Notes: generated by a model from the letters alone, not told the origin. A DNA stretch of 64,000 nucleotides from WHTI01 sp963826105 (GCA_963826105.1 CAWGWA010000013.1:62001-126000), one strand, 5' to 3'; positions 40,206 through 50,107 are shown, numbered from the stretch's first letter. Program-made: numbers and translations.

Positions 40206-42891
40206 GACGAAGCACCTCCGAAACCTTGGCTCGCTGAGCGGTTCGCTGGACGCGCCAGGCGCCCAACCACGCAGCAACTGCGAGAACGACCGCGGTCACC
40301 CCGAAGATGGCGAGTGGCACGCGCCACAACGGCGCGGGTGGGAGTGCGGGGAACAGGTCGAAGCGCGTGTAGATGATGCGCGCGGCGACCAGCGACAGGA
40401 CAACTCCGATCATGAGGGCCGCTCCGAGCAACACGAAGAGCTCGATGACAACCGACAGCCGGTACGAAGCGGCTTTGAGACCCATACGGCGGGCGAGCGC
40501 GAACGACACGATCCCCGCGCGCTGGCGGCTCTGCAGGTAGAGCAGCATCCCGGCAAGCACGACGAAGCCGATGATCACGCCCAGCGCCTGAAGGAACTCG
40601 AAGGTCCACGACACCGCAAGGAATCCTGGGGTGTTCTTTGACAACTCGGCGGAGCGCTCGAGTCCGAACGCGAGTGACGTATCCCCGAGTTCTTCAGAGA
40701 TCGCTTCAGCATCCCCCCTCGCCCAGATCAGATCCGTGCGCGGGGCGCTTCCGATCTCGCCGTGGTACTCGTCGAAGAACTCACGCAGCAGTTCGTCGTC
40801 GACGATGACCGTCGGCTCGAGCGTGCTCATGCCCGGGAACGCGATGGGGCGGTCGACGATGTCGACGGGAACCCGGGTGTCGTACAACTCGAGTCCGTCT
40901 TCGGCGAACCCTTCCTCGTCTCCAACCACGAGAACGGGGAGGGCGTCACCAGACGGCTCTCCTATCTCGGTCATCAGCTCCGACAGGGAGCTGCCGGAGA
41001 AATCATCCGACCAGAACGCCGCGGTCGCGACCGTGGCGGGCTCGACGGCGAGGATCGTTACTCCCTGCCCGCTGCCGGTGAACTCGACGAGATCGATCTC
41101 GCCGACGATCGTGGCGGGGAACGAAAGACCGTCGGGTAACTCGCTCCCGATGTTGACCTGCGCGGCGAAGTCGCTGCCGACCGAAACCCTGGCCTTCGCA
41201 TCGGAAGTGGCATCCACCGACTTCACCAGCGTGCCGGCGTACGACAGCACTCCGACCGCGAGGGCGGATGCGGTCACGAGCATCAGAGCCAAGCGCGGCG
41301 CGCTGGCGAGTCGCCTGGTGGCGAGATAGATCGGCGCCGACGATCTCCGGCCGAACTCCCTCAGCTTCGGAAGCGCCATCCCGAGCACCTTGGTGGCGAG
41401 TCCGGCGGTACCGGCGATGAACAGGATCGGGAACGCGAGCACGAACAGATCGATCTCCGGCGGCCCGTTCTCCCCGGTCGAGGTTAGCCCCTTGGAATCC
41501 AATTGATAGAAGGACAGTCCCGCGAGGACGAGGAGTGCCAGTTCCCACGGGATGTTGGTAACCGCGGGGAGCCGGCTGAAGGCACTCGCCGCTTCGCGCC
41601 TCGTTGCCAGGCTCGAGACGAGACCGACCACCACGATGGCCAGCGCGCCCGCCCACAACGCCGATTCGAGGGCGTTCACCCGCGCTCCCGGATCGAGGCG
41701 CGGGCCCGGCCCCATCGCTCCGACCAGTAGTAGTGAAGCACCCCAGCCGACCACGGTTCCGACCGCGATCGGAGGGATCGATTCGAGCGCCGCCTTGAAC
41801 CCCAGCGCCTGCGGACCGATGCCACGTGCCGACAAGACCGAGGTCTCGATCCTTCGCCGGCGGATGCCGTAAACGCCCGCGGCGGCGATCACAACGAGCG
41901 CCACGAGACGTCCGGCGAGCGACATGATCCCGATCGGCGATTCGACACCTCCCACGGTTTCGCGGGCGTTCTGGATCAGATCGGGCAGCGCGCTGAAATG
42001 TTCAACGAACTCAAACTCCGCTCCTGGATCGGAGAGGGCATCGATGTCTCGCTGCGCGGCACGCATCTCTGCGGCCGCGGCGTCGCCTTCCTTCAGCGAG
42101 AGATCCGTTCGAACCGAGTACTCCCACCGGCTCTGGGGGTCCCCGCCGCCGAGACTCTCGGTGATCCCGGCGATCTGCTCGAAGGAACCGAACACGAGAC
42201 CCGGGGGGTTGCCCTCTCCGGTGCCGTAGATCCGATCGGCGAGCGGCTGCCAGTAATCGGTCGCGGGCTGCGCCGCGAGGCTCTCGTAGATCCCCACCAC
42301 CTCTACCGAGGTCTCGAGGCCCCTGCGTTGGAGCGTGATGCGGTCGCCGGGTTCCACACCGAGGATCTCCGCTTGTTGATCGGTGAAGAAGAGGCCATCG
42401 CCGGACTCCTCGCTCAAGACACTGAGGTGATCGTCCGCGCCGGAGCGGGCGGCCAGAACGGCCTCCACCGGCTCGCCGTTGTAGCCCTCTGCGAGCAGGG
42501 TTACACCAGGCGGTCCCACGAGGGTTCGTATCGGCCCGCCCACGGTGGGGATCCCGCTGGTGATTGCGTCCAGGGTTCTGCTCCGTTGGTTGAACGACTC
42601 GAGCACGTCGGACCCGAATACCGTGCCGTACTGGACGACATTGAGGCCCGCGGTGCTGGGAGTGACGGTGCGGAACTGCTCGGTCAGGGCGCCGGAGGCG
42701 GCCGACGATAGGTACAGGGGAGTTGCCGCCGAGACCACGCCGAGGACCAGGGCCGCGGCCGCGATCGCAACGAACAGCGACGGGTAGCGGATCAGCAGGA
42801 AGGGGGCCTTGCGCCAGAGGGGTCCCCCGGCCGAGACCTGCCCGCGTTCCGGCTCGCGCGTTTCGGCGGTGCTGGCGTCCGGCTCAGTCAC
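40195..42891 (-). CDS. FtsX-like ABC permease (large, two FtsX halves)
   Basis: 898 aa. N-terminal membrane helix (LFVAIAAAALVLGVVSA) followed by a large extracytoplasmic MacB-periplasmic-core-like region (to about 300), then helices around 310-500, a second extracytoplasmic domain (about 590-770) and a last FtsX triple-helix near the C-terminus (LGVIIGFVVLAGMLLYL, ELFVLLGAALMIGVVLSLV, VPLAIFGVTAVVLAVAAWL). MacB/FtsX-type exporters move lipoproteins or antibiotics or transmit mechanical signals. GTG 42891 chosen as it starts just before the first helix. Two ATPase genes follow. Confidence 0.88.
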   Translation of the reverse strand: MTEPDASTAETREPERGQVSAGGPLWRKAPFLLIRYPSLFVAIAAAALVLGVVSAATPLYLSSAASGALTEQFRTVTPSTAGLNVVQYGTVFGSDVLESFNQRSRTLDAITSGIPTVGGPIRTLVGPPGVTLLAEGYNGEPVEAVLAARSGADDHLSVLSEESGDGLFFTDQQAEILGVEPGDRITLQRRGLETSVEVVGIYESLAAQPATDYWQPLADRIYGTGEGNPPGLVFGSFEQIAGITESLGGGDPQSRWEYSVRTDLSLKEGDAAAAEMRAAQRDIDALSDPGAEFEFVEHFSALPDLIQNARETVGGVESPIGIMSLAGRLVALVVIAAAGVYGIRRRRIETSVLSARGIGPQALGFKAALESIPPIAVGTVVGWGASLLLVGAMGPGPRLDPGARVNALESALWAGALAIVVVGLVSSLATRREAASAFSRLPAVTNIPWELALLVLAGLSFYQLDSKGLTSTGENGPPEIDLFVLAFPILFIAGTAGLATKVLGMALPKLREFGRRSSAPIYLATRRLASAPRLALMLVTASALAVGVLSYAGTLVKSVDATSDAKARVSVGSDFAAQVNIGSELPDGLSFPATIVGEIDLVEFTGSGQGVTILAVEPATVATAAFWSDDFSGSSLSELMTEIGEPSGDALPVLVVGDEEGFAEDGLELYDTRVPVDIVDRPIAFPGMSTLEPTVIVDDELLREFFDEYHGEIGSAPRTDLIWARGDAEAISEELGDTSLAFGLERSAELSKNTPGFLAVSWTFEFLQALGVIIGFVVLAGMLLYLQSRQRAGIVSFALARRMGLKAASYRLSVVIELFVLLGAALMIGVVLSLVAARIIYTRFDLFPALPPAPLWRVPLAIFGVTAVVLAVAAWLGAWRVQRTAQRAKVSEVLRLAE

Positions 42892-43063
42892 TAGCGACCC
42901 GTTTGGTGAGAGGGATACAGAGGCCTTTTTACTACGCCTGTAGTAGGCGCGTGAAGGCCCCCTCCAGTTTCTCCCGGATCCGGTTTCGCCCCTGCTCCGC
43001 TCGGGTACGTCTCGGATGCGGCATTCGGATAGACGAAAAATCGATCTGGAGGTGTCTCGAATC

Positions 43064-43285
43064 ATGGGTATCGGAGTCAGCCTGTTCTTGTTCGCAGTAG
43101 GAGCGGTCCTAACGTTCGCGGTAGAGGTCTCCACGAGCGGGCTCAACATCAACACCGTAGGGATCATCTTGATGATCGTTGGTGCCGTCGGATTCCTTCT
43201 GTCGCTCCTCTTCTGGAGCAGCGTGGGGCCGTGGGGCGCCCGCCGCGAGGAGCGCACGGTCGTTCGAGACCGGGAAGTGCTCTAG
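43064..43285 (+). CDS. DUF6458 small membrane protein
   Basis: 73 aa with two membrane helices (IGVSLFLFAVGAVLTFAVE and NTVGIILMIVGAVGFLLSLL) joined by STSGLNI, then a basic/acidic tail. This layout is that of the actinobacterial DUF6458 family; function unknown. SD GGAGG 11 bases before ATG 43064. Its stop interlocks (CTAG) with dacB. The 172-bp gap on its 5' side holds its promoter region and the start region of the divergent permease. Confidence 0.82.
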   Translation: MGIGVSLFLFAVGAVLTFAVEVSTSGLNINTVGIILMIVGAVGFLLSLLFWSSVGPWGARREERTVVRDREVL

Positions 43286-44572
43286 TTAGCCCGCTCTTCT
43301 AGGAGTTCAACAACCCGGTTCTCGATGTCGGCCGCGGTCGACTTGGCCATGCCCTGCGAGATGATCGAGAACGAGGCCCAGGTACCAACGCGGTCGAGGA
43401 ACACGTAGCCCGAGAGCGCGGAGCGCTCGCTCAGGGTGCCGGTCTTGGCGCGGACCTGGACGCCGTGCATGCGGCCCTCGAGGGTTCCCTGGTTCCCGCT
43501 CGGTAACGTCGATCGGAGCTTGGAGCCCCAGGGTTGCGTCGCGGCGAACTCGAGCAGGCGGACGAAACCCTTCGGTGCCACCAGGTTCGAGTACGACAGC
43601 CCCGAAGAGTCATGAGCGGCGACCGTCACGCCGTGGTCTTCGGCCCACGCCTCGATCCCGGCGGCCCCCTTGGCGATGGTTCCGGGTGCACCTCTCGTGA
43701 TGACCCCCAACTGTTTCCCGAGCATCTCTGCGAAGTAGTTGCTGGAGTTGAAGTTGGTATAGCGAGCAAGCCTGACAAGAGGCACCGACCGCACTGAGGC
43801 AACGTTGTCGACGTTGGGGGGTGGACCTCCCGTTCCCGAACCCCCAGCAACGCGAACGCCGATAGCGCGGAGCTTCTTGGTCAGCGACTTGGCCGCCCTC
43901 GCCTCGGGATCGGAGATGTGGTTCCCTCTCACGGTGTTCCCCTCGAACGAGAGGGCGGCGGGAAGAGGGACCTGTTCGGCAGGGAAGTCCGACTTCCATC
44001 CCGGCGCGAACCAGTCATGCGAGAAGTAGGACACGGCACCCATAACCGAACCGGTGATCTTTCGGATGCCCAGTTCTTTGACCTTCTTGGCGAGACGTGT
44101 GATGCGGGTCGGGGTGAACGGCAGGCCCTTGCCGAACGAGCCTCCTCCGGTGAGTGAAGGATCGCCGCGTCCGATCAGCCAGAGATCGCCCACGATCTTC
44201 TCGGAGCGGACGTCGACGGCCGCGACCTTGGTCTCGAGCTGTGAGGTTGGATCGAGCACCTCGAAGAGCGCCATGGACATCAGGAGCTTCTCGTTGGAGG
44301 CCGGCACACGGCGGGTCTTGGCGTTCCAGTTGTAGAGGTAACTGTCACCGAGTCGAACCGAAACCCCGATCTGGTGTCCCTTGAGGATGTTGTCGAGGCG
44401 GACCTTCCAGTTCTTCCTCGCGGCCCCCTCGGCCGGGAGACAGAGCAGGAGCCGGCTCGGTTTGAGCCAGGGCCTCGCCCCGGCCGAGGACCGTTACTCC
44501 GGTGGGCGCGACGAGAAGGAAGGTAAGGAGGCACAGGACCAGGGCGACGAGGCGGAGCGAGCGGCGATACAT
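43282..44572 (-). CDS. dacB: D-alanyl-D-alanine carboxypeptidase/endopeptidase, PBP4 type (frameshifted)
   Basis: About 430 aa after correction, normal for S13 enzymes. First frame from ATG 44572: signal peptide (LRLVALVLCLLTFLLVAP). Second frame: NWKVRLDNILKGHQIGVSVR, the SxxK motif in PASNEKLL, SxN-equivalent in HDSSGLSYSN and KTG in RAKTGTLSE. The shift is in a GGGGG run at about 44425-44435; the span is one base over a multiple of three. It trims or opens peptidoglycan peptides outside the membrane. Some mycobacterial and streptomycete relatives are single copy. Confidence 0.92.
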
Positions 44573-44674
44573 GAGGGACGCAGTGTGGCGGGGTGTCGTG
44601 CTTCTGTCCAGACAATTAGGGACGGACTGGGACCCCCCGGGGCGGGTCGGGAAGGGTGGCGCCGCTGAAGGACT

Positions 44675-44950
44675 CTAGGAAACGTGATCGAAGAGCGTGG
44701 GATCCTCGGGCAGCAGGGAGAGCTGTCCGGGGTTGATCCGGGACCGGCGGGCGACGTCGATCTCGACGGCCAGGCGGTGATACCCCTGTTCCCGGGCGAG
44801 CTGGACGGCGCGGCGGCGGGCTCGATGCTTCTCGTCCTCGAGCCGCCGCTGGGCGTGCTCGATCGCATCGTCGATGAGATTCTTCTCCCAGTCGGGGAGC
44901 TGTATCTGCTCCATATCGCCCTCCAGGCCGGGGAAACGCTCCTGCCGCAT
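44675..44950 (-). CDS. Conserved hypothetical protein (charged, helical)
   Basis: 91 aa (78 if ATG 44914 is used). Highly charged and predicted mostly helical: EKNLIDDAIEHAQRRLEDEK, then HRARRRAVQLAREQGYHRL; ends LSLLPEDPTLFDHVS. No motif recognised. SD TGGAGGA eight bases before ATG 44950 favours the longer form. Stands alone between dacB and a cupredoxin gene on the other strand. The 102-bp gap to dacB shows nothing else. Confidence 0.6.
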   Translation of the reverse strand: MRQERFPGLEGDMEQIQLPDWEKNLIDDAIEHAQRRLEDEKHRARRRAVQLAREQGYHRLAVEIDVARRSRINPGQLSLLPEDPTLFDHVS

Positions 44951-45126
44951 CGTCGGGTCCTCCAGGCTTACGTGCCGATCCCGCTTCCAGGTCTTGTTAT
45001 CGGAAGCGGGAGAATGGATTATGAGCGCGGTTGTGGCAAAACCGCCGGATTTCCGGTCGGTTCCCCTGAACGGTATGCCTCCGTGCGCCGTACCAGGTTC
45101 TGGAGTCCAGAAAAGGAGAGGTACCT

Positions 45127-45504
45127 ATGAGGTCTTGGGTGGCGAAGGTTCTGATCGCGGGCGTTCTGACATCGATCCTGGCGCTTGGAGGGACGGCGGT
45201 GGGAGCCGCCGTAACCATCAAAGCGAAGGGGTCGGCCGGGAACTTCTCCTGGTCACCCAACTTCCCCCACGTCTTGACGGGCAAGAAGGTCCGCTGGAAG
45301 AACACCACATCCACCGCTCACCGGATTTCGTTCTACAAGGGCAAGTGGGAGGGCAAGACCTTCCAGCTCCCGGCCAACGGCACCTTCACCAAGAAGCCCA
45401 AGAAGAAGGGGACCTACTACTACCGATGCAGCATCCCCGGCCACTCCACGTTGTCGGGCGACAATTGCTCGGGGATGTGCGGCCGTTTCCACTACGGGGA
45501 TTAG
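45127..45504 (+). CDS. Secreted cupredoxin (blue copper) domain protein
   Basis: 125 aa. Signal peptide (KVLIAGVLTSILALGGTAVGA) then a plastocyanin/amicyanin-type fold: first Cu ligand His in STAHRISFYK; second cluster YYYRCSIPGHSTLSG with Cys and His; a Met in GMCG may be the axial ligand although two further Cys are present. It could shuttle electrons at the cell surface. SD GGAGAGG before ATG 45127. Stop interlocks (TTAG) with the RTX gene. Confidence 0.85.
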   Translation: MRSWVAKVLIAGVLTSILALGGTAVGAAVTIKAKGSAGNFSWSPNFPHVLTGKKVRWKNTTSTAHRISFYKGKWEGKTFQLPANGTFTKKPKKKGTYYYRCSIPGHSTLSGDNCSGMCGRFHYGD

Positions 45505-46244
45505 CTCAGGATCACTTCCTCGCAGTCCTCGAGGGTGCGATCGAACTCATCGGCGGTGACCACGTCGTAGCCCGCGCCGCATGAGATCCGGTCCTTGATC
45601 CCGTCACGGGTCCAGATCTCGTCGTCCCCGGTTCCGCCGTTCACCCGGTCGGTACCTCGACCGGCCCAGATGTCGTCGTTCCCCGGGCCCCCGAAGACCC
45701 GATCGTCGCCCGAGCCGGCGACCGTTTGGTCGTCACCCCAGGACGCGCGGATCAGGTCGGCCCCCGAGCCGGCCCGGATGCGGTCGACACCCTCGCCGCC
45801 CACGATCGCATCGAGCCCGGATGAAGCTTTGATCTGATCGGCCCCCGGTCCTCCATCGATCGTGTCGTTACCGAGTCCTGTCGAGATCCCATCGTCGCCC
45901 TCGTCTCCATGGATCTCGTCGCTGCCTCCGTCGGCCGCCAGCAGATCGTTGCCCGGTCCTCCGAAGAGAACGTCGTCGCCGGCATCGCCCGAGACCATGT
46001 CGAGGCCGATGCCTCCATAGATGGTGTCGTGCCCGTCGCCACCATCGAGCCGGTCGGCCCCCACCAGTCCATAGACCTGGTCGTCGCCCGCATCTCCGTC
46101 GCGCACGTCGTCGTAGCGGGAGCACTCCACGTAGTCGTCACCCGAGGTCCCGGGCGTGCACCCCTGCGCGGCGCGCGCCGAGGAGGTCCACGTGAGTGGT
46201 GCGGCCAGCAACGGAATGGCTAGGACGAACATCAATCTGCGCAT
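45501..46244 (-). CDS. Secreted RTX-type calcium-binding repeat protein
   Basis: 247 aa. Signal peptide (RLMFVLAIPLLAAPLTWTS), then about 14 tandem GGxGxDxUx nonapeptides (LDGGDGHDTIYGG, FGGPGNDLLAADGG, NGGTGDDEIWTRDG) forming a Ca-dependent parallel beta roll, with a Cys-containing cap at each end. No enzymatic domain or type I secretion genes seen; with a Sec-type signal it is probably a cell-surface or exported Ca-binding protein. ATG 46244 chosen, SD AAGGAG. Confidence 0.85.
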   Translation of the reverse strand: MRRLMFVLAIPLLAAPLTWTSSARAAQGCTPGTSGDDYVECSRYDDVRDGDAGDDQVYGLVGADRLDGGDGHDTIYGGIGLDMVSGDAGDDVLFGGPGNDLLAADGGSDEIHGDEGDDGISTGLGNDTIDGGPGADQIKASSGLDAIVGGEGVDRIRAGSGADLIRASWGDDQTVAGSGDDRVFGGPGNDDIWAGRGTDRVNGGTGDDEIWTRDGIKDRISCGAGYDVVTADEFDRTLEDCEEVILS

Positions 46245-46384
46245 GTCTCTCGCTCCTTTGTCCGAAGAACCAACTCGACCGACGCTAGAGACGTCGCGAC
46301 CGCGCCGCGGTGACGTGCGCCACAGGCGAAGCCGGGGCGGCGATCGGCTCGTATAGGTAGGCATGACGGAGTGAATCCCGCACA

Positions 46385-48616
46385 ATGACTTCGATGGGCG
46401 AAAGTTCCAAGAACACTAAGAAGAGGGTCAACGCGGTTCTTCTCGGCGCGCTCCTGTTTGCCGCGCTTCTACCGAACGCGCTCGAACCCCATGCCGGTGC
46501 GCAGGTCCCCGACACCTTGGTGCCCGACTCACTGGCCGCTCTCGATGCGCTGGTAGCCCCAGCCAACTGCCGGTTGGTCGATGCGGCCGATGGCTCAACC
46601 GGCGCGGGCGAGCGGGAGCTGCCGTATCGCTTCTGTGATGACGGACTCCCTCTCTCGGGAGGAGGAGCGGACGCGATCCCGGTTCCGGTGAAGTACCAGG
46701 ACGCGCTCGATGGCACCGGTGACTGGGAGGGCCTGCCGGCACCCGCGTCGCTCGAGGAAGCGCTGGTCGCCGCGGCCGAGGACGATCTGCAGCCCGAGAC
46801 AGGAAACCGCATCTCGCTCGACGTCGACGTCTCGATCCCGACCAGGAAGCCGGCCGAGAACGGGCGACCGGTGATCGTTCTCATGCACGGATGCTGCGGC
46901 GGGAACAAGACGGCGTGGGAGGCGACCTCGATCGATGCCGACGGTGAGCGCTGGCATCACTCCAATTCGTACTGGGCGGCGCGCGGCTACATAGTTATCA
47001 CTTACACGGCAAGAGGTTTCCGCGACGCGAACGAGAGGGGTTCGACCGGAACCACCCAGCTCAACTCGCGCAGCTACGAGATCAACGACTATCAGTACCT
47101 CGTGGGACTGCTGGCCGATCACGATCGGATGCGGGAAACCGCCGGTGAGGAGGCCTTCTTCGACATAGACCCCAGCAAGGTCGGAGTCGTTGGTGGGTCG
47201 TACGGTGGTGGTTTCGCGTGGCTCGCCCTGACCGATCCGAAGTGGAGGAGTCCATCGTTCGCAATCCCTATGAGGCTTGCCGCCGCGGTGCCGAAGTACG
47301 GCTGGACCGATCTGTTGGAATCGCTCCTTCCGGGAGGGCACTACGAGGACCGCGATCCGCGTACGGGTGAGCCGGTGGTCGCGCCGAGCAAACCCGCTAC
47401 GGCGATCTCGAGGAAGCCACTGGGCGTGCAGAAGCAGAGCATCGTCGCCGGGCTTTACGCGAGCGGCAACCTCATGACCGGGAACCACACGACGTTCCCT
47501 CAGTGGCTCCACGATGCATTCGCCCGGTTGGGGGCCGGCGAGCCCTACAACGGAGATCCGATCCTCGAGGAGGTTGCCGATTCCTTCATCCGCGATCGGT
47601 CCGCCTACTTCCAGACCAACTTCTGGAGTGGCGTGCGCGCCGGACTCAAGGTTCCTATCTTCGCCGCCGCAACGTGGACCGATCCGTTGTTCCCGACGAT
47701 GGAATCGGTCCGCTTCTACAACAAACTCAAGTCGCTCCGATCGGAGTATCCGATCCAGATGTACCTGGGTGACTATCAGCACTTCGTCCAGAACAAAGAT
47801 AAGGAGTGGGGAGACCTCTGCGGCACCGCGCATCGCGTCTGTACGGTCGACGATTTCCGAGGTGAAGACGGAAAGATCAACCTCAGCCGTGCACCCAAGC
47901 GTGTCCGGCGCGGCATCAACGGTCGGATCAACCAGTTCCTGGACCACTACCTCCTTGGGAAGGCGAAGCCGACCTTGAACGTCGCCGCGACCACGACCGT
48001 CTGTCCGGCGAACGAGTCGGGGAAGTACCCCGTCGATGAACCGGGAATCGAGTACCGGGCGAAGTCGTGGCGGGGACTCACTCCGGCGCGGCTCCTGTTC
48101 AACTTCAACTCGGGCGGCAATGTCAACTCGAACCAGGTGGATAGCCGCGGCACCGAGTCGGACCCGGTTCTTCGATCGCAGCAAGCCGATAAGTGCTACA
48201 CGACGACGGACACGGCCGCGCCGCCGGGGGTCGTCCAGTACACGGGCACGAAGATCGACATCCCCTTCACCATGATGGGTCTGCCGGCGGTGGTGCTCGA
48301 CTACACGACGAAGGCCTCCACCTATTGGGTCGAAGGCCGCCTCTTCGACCTGGCCCCCAACGGGGTGATGACGATGGTGTCCCGCTCGAGCTGCCGGGTC
48401 GACCTACCCTCGTCTCCCCAGAGGGGATGCGCCGCCTTCGAGCTCTCGGGCAACGGTTGGCGGTTCGAGAGGAACCACCGGCTCGTCCTCGAGCTGTCCT
48501 CCGCTGATGCCCCTTATCTCCGGAAGTCCAATGAGCCATCGAACCTCAACGTCTCCTCGGCGATCCTCAAGATCCCGATCGTCCCCGAGGCCCAGCTGAG
48601 AGACTTCAGGAAGTAG
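46385..48616 (+). CDS. Secreted CocE/NonD-type S15 peptidase
   Basis: 743 aa. Signal region (AVLLGALLFAALLPNALEPH) after a basic N-terminus. Alpha/beta hydrolase core with VIVLMHGCCGGNK (HG), nucleophile in VGVVGGSYGGGFAWLAL (GxSxGG), acid and His regions around TWTDPLFPTMES and LGDYQHFVQNK, and a C-terminal jelly-roll (RLFDLAPNGVMTMVSRSSCR) typical of X-Pro dipeptidyl-peptidase/CocE enzymes. Exported peptidase or acyl-esterase. TATAGG near 46353 may be its -10. Next gene is also secreted. Confidence 0.88.
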   Translation: MTSMGESSKNTKKRVNAVLLGALLFAALLPNALEPHAGAQVPDTLVPDSLAALDALVAPANCRLVDAADGSTGAGERELPYRFCDDGLPLSGGGADAIPVPVKYQDALDGTGDWEGLPAPASLEEALVAAAEDDLQPETGNRISLDVDVSIPTRKPAENGRPVIVLMHGCCGGNKTAWEATSIDADGERWHHSNSYWAARGYIVITYTARGFRDANERGSTGTTQLNSRSYEINDYQYLVGLLADHDRMRETAGEEAFFDIDPSKVGVVGGSYGGGFAWLALTDPKWRSPSFAIPMRLAAAVPKYGWTDLLESLLPGGHYEDRDPRTGEPVVAPSKPATAISRKPLGVQKQSIVAGLYASGNLMTGNHTTFPQWLHDAFARLGAGEPYNGDPILEEVADSFIRDRSAYFQTNFWSGVRAGLKVPIFAAATWTDPLFPTMESVRFYNKLKSLRSEYPIQMYLGDYQHFVQNKDKEWGDLCGTAHRVCTVDDFRGEDGKINLSRAPKRVRRGINGRINQFLDHYLLGKAKPTLNVAATTTVCPANESGKYPVDEPGIEYRAKSWRGLTPARLLFNFNSGGNVNSNQVDSRGTESDPVLRSQQADKCYTTTDTAAPPGVVQYTGTKIDIPFTMMGLPAVVLDYTTKASTYWVEGRLFDLAPNGVMTMVSRSSCRVDLPSSPQRGCAAFELSGNGWRFERNHRLVLELSSADAPYLRKSNEPSNLNVSSAILKIPIVPEAQLRDFRK

Positions 48617-48674
48617 GTTCAGGACATATCCCCGGGGGGCAGGAATCGGGCCCCAGGGGCCGAACCACCCGAAC

Positions 48675-50051
48675 ATGAAGAAGACATCGGTTTTCACGCT
48701 GGTCGCAGCCTTCGCTGCGGCATCCCTGTTCCCCGCCACCTTCGCTCAGGGTCAGGCCGTGCCTACGGTCCCCGCCCTGGCGGTCTCCGAGAACGTCGAG
48801 GTCATCGGCAACGTGCCGGGAGCCCTCTTCGGGTTGTACTTCAAGGACAACTACGCCTACGGGACCGGTCCCAACGGTCTCACGATCTTCGACATCAGCG
48901 ACCCTGTTAACCCTGTGGTCACTGGTGACCTGCCGCTTCCTCACTTCGAGAACGAGGACGTCGACGTCTGTGGTGACCTGCTGATCATCGCCAACGACGC
49001 GATCAACCCCGAGGCTCCGCTGTACGTGATCGACATCTCGGACCCGATGCTTCCGAGCATCGCCGGGACGATCAACCTCAGCAGCGAGGGAGCGAACGTC
49101 GGAGCCGGCCACATCGCCAACTTCGTCGGCAACGACTGCAAGACCCTGTGGGTCGACGGTGGCGAGGAGGTCGAGGTCGTTTCTCTCGAGGACCCGACCG
49201 CTCCCGTGTCGCTCGGTAGCTTCGTCTCCGAGGCCTCCAAGAGCGAATCCTTCACGGTTACCCACGATGTCGAGTGGGACGGAAACATCGCCTGGTCGGT
49301 CGGCGGTGGCGGTGCCGCCGGATACAAGCTCACCAAGGACCCACTTAAGCCGAAGCTAGTCGCGACGACCGGTACGGCCGCCAGCAACCCCTCCGAGCTG
49401 AACGACTTCATCCTCCACAACAGCCAGCGCCGCGGTAAGACGCTGCTGGTCACCGAGGAGGACTACGTCGACACCGATGAGGCCCAGCCCGGTTCCTGCA
49501 ACGGACAGGGCAAGTTCGAGACGTACTCGCTCAAGAAGATGCCCATGGCGAAGGCCAAGAACAAGAAGCTCCGCGACCGCATGGGCAAGATCGAGAACCT
49601 CGACATCTGGCAAACGGAGCTCAATGGGATCGCCGCCGGTGGCGCCGGTGACTCGAAGGCCCCCATCACCGCCAACTGCTCATCGCACTGGTTCGACGAG
49701 CAGAACGGTGTGGTCGCCGTCGGCTGGTACGAGCAGGGCACGCGCTTCCTCGACGTGACGAACCCCAAGGACATCCGTCAGGTCGGCTACTACCTGCCGC
49801 TCAACGGATCGACCTGGGCCTCGTACTGGAGCCCCACCGACCCGACCGGTCAGATCGTCTACACGGCCGACGCCTACCGTGGGCTCGACGTGCTGCGGGT
49901 CACGGATGCAGGCCCGGACGCCTCGACCAAGGTGGCTCCGGTTCCCGACAGCTGGTTCGGAAGTCCTCTCGATCTCCCGGTCGCCACGCCACTGGGACTC
50001 AAGCCTCACCCGATCTACGGATGGGCGTGCCCCATCGGAACGGGCCTCTAG
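48675..50051 (+). CDS. Secreted LVIVD-repeat beta-propeller protein
   Basis: 458 aa. Signal peptide (KKTSVFTLVAAFAAASLFPATF). Repeats of the form LTIFDISDPVNPVVTG, LYVIDISDPMLPSIAG, VEVVSLEDPTAPVSLG and TRFLDVTNPKDIRQVG are LVIVD repeats forming a propeller. Common in secreted actinobacterial proteins of unknown role, probably carbohydrate or matrix binding. An intrinsic terminator follows directly. Confidence 0.85.
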   Translation: MKKTSVFTLVAAFAAASLFPATFAQGQAVPTVPALAVSENVEVIGNVPGALFGLYFKDNYAYGTGPNGLTIFDISDPVNPVVTGDLPLPHFENEDVDVCGDLLIIANDAINPEAPLYVIDISDPMLPSIAGTINLSSEGANVGAGHIANFVGNDCKTLWVDGGEEVEVVSLEDPTAPVSLGSFVSEASKSESFTVTHDVEWDGNIAWSVGGGGAAGYKLTKDPLKPKLVATTGTAASNPSELNDFILHNSQRRGKTLLVTEEDYVDTDEAQPGSCNGQGKFETYSLKKMPMAKAKNKKLRDRMGKIENLDIWQTELNGIAAGGAGDSKAPITANCSSHWFDEQNGVVAVGWYEQGTRFLDVTNPKDIRQVGYYLPLNGSTWASYWSPTDPTGQIVYTADAYRGLDVLRVTDAGPDASTKVAPVPDSWFGSPLDLPVATPLGLKPHPIYGWACPIGTGL

Positions 50052-50081
50052 CCGCCTTCACTAACGCACTTTGATCACGGG

Positions 50082-50107
50082 CCCCGCCGGAAACGGCGGG
50101 GTCTTTG
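50082..50107 (+). terminator. Intrinsic terminator after the LVIVD gene
   Basis: CCCCGCCG (50082-50089) and CGGCGGGG (50094-50101) form an 8-bp stem with a GAAA tetraloop, followed by TCTTTG. A classical Rho-independent terminator, 30 bp after the stop and just before the cydA promoter. Confidence 0.85.

Noticed and set aside
45501..46244. RTX nonapeptide DNA repeats as CRISPR or satellite
   Set aside because: Repeats are protein-level with diverged codons, no constant spacer structure.
46595..48184. 529-codon open frame antisense to the S15 peptidase
   Set aside because: Antisense shadow of the S15 peptidase; composition artefact.
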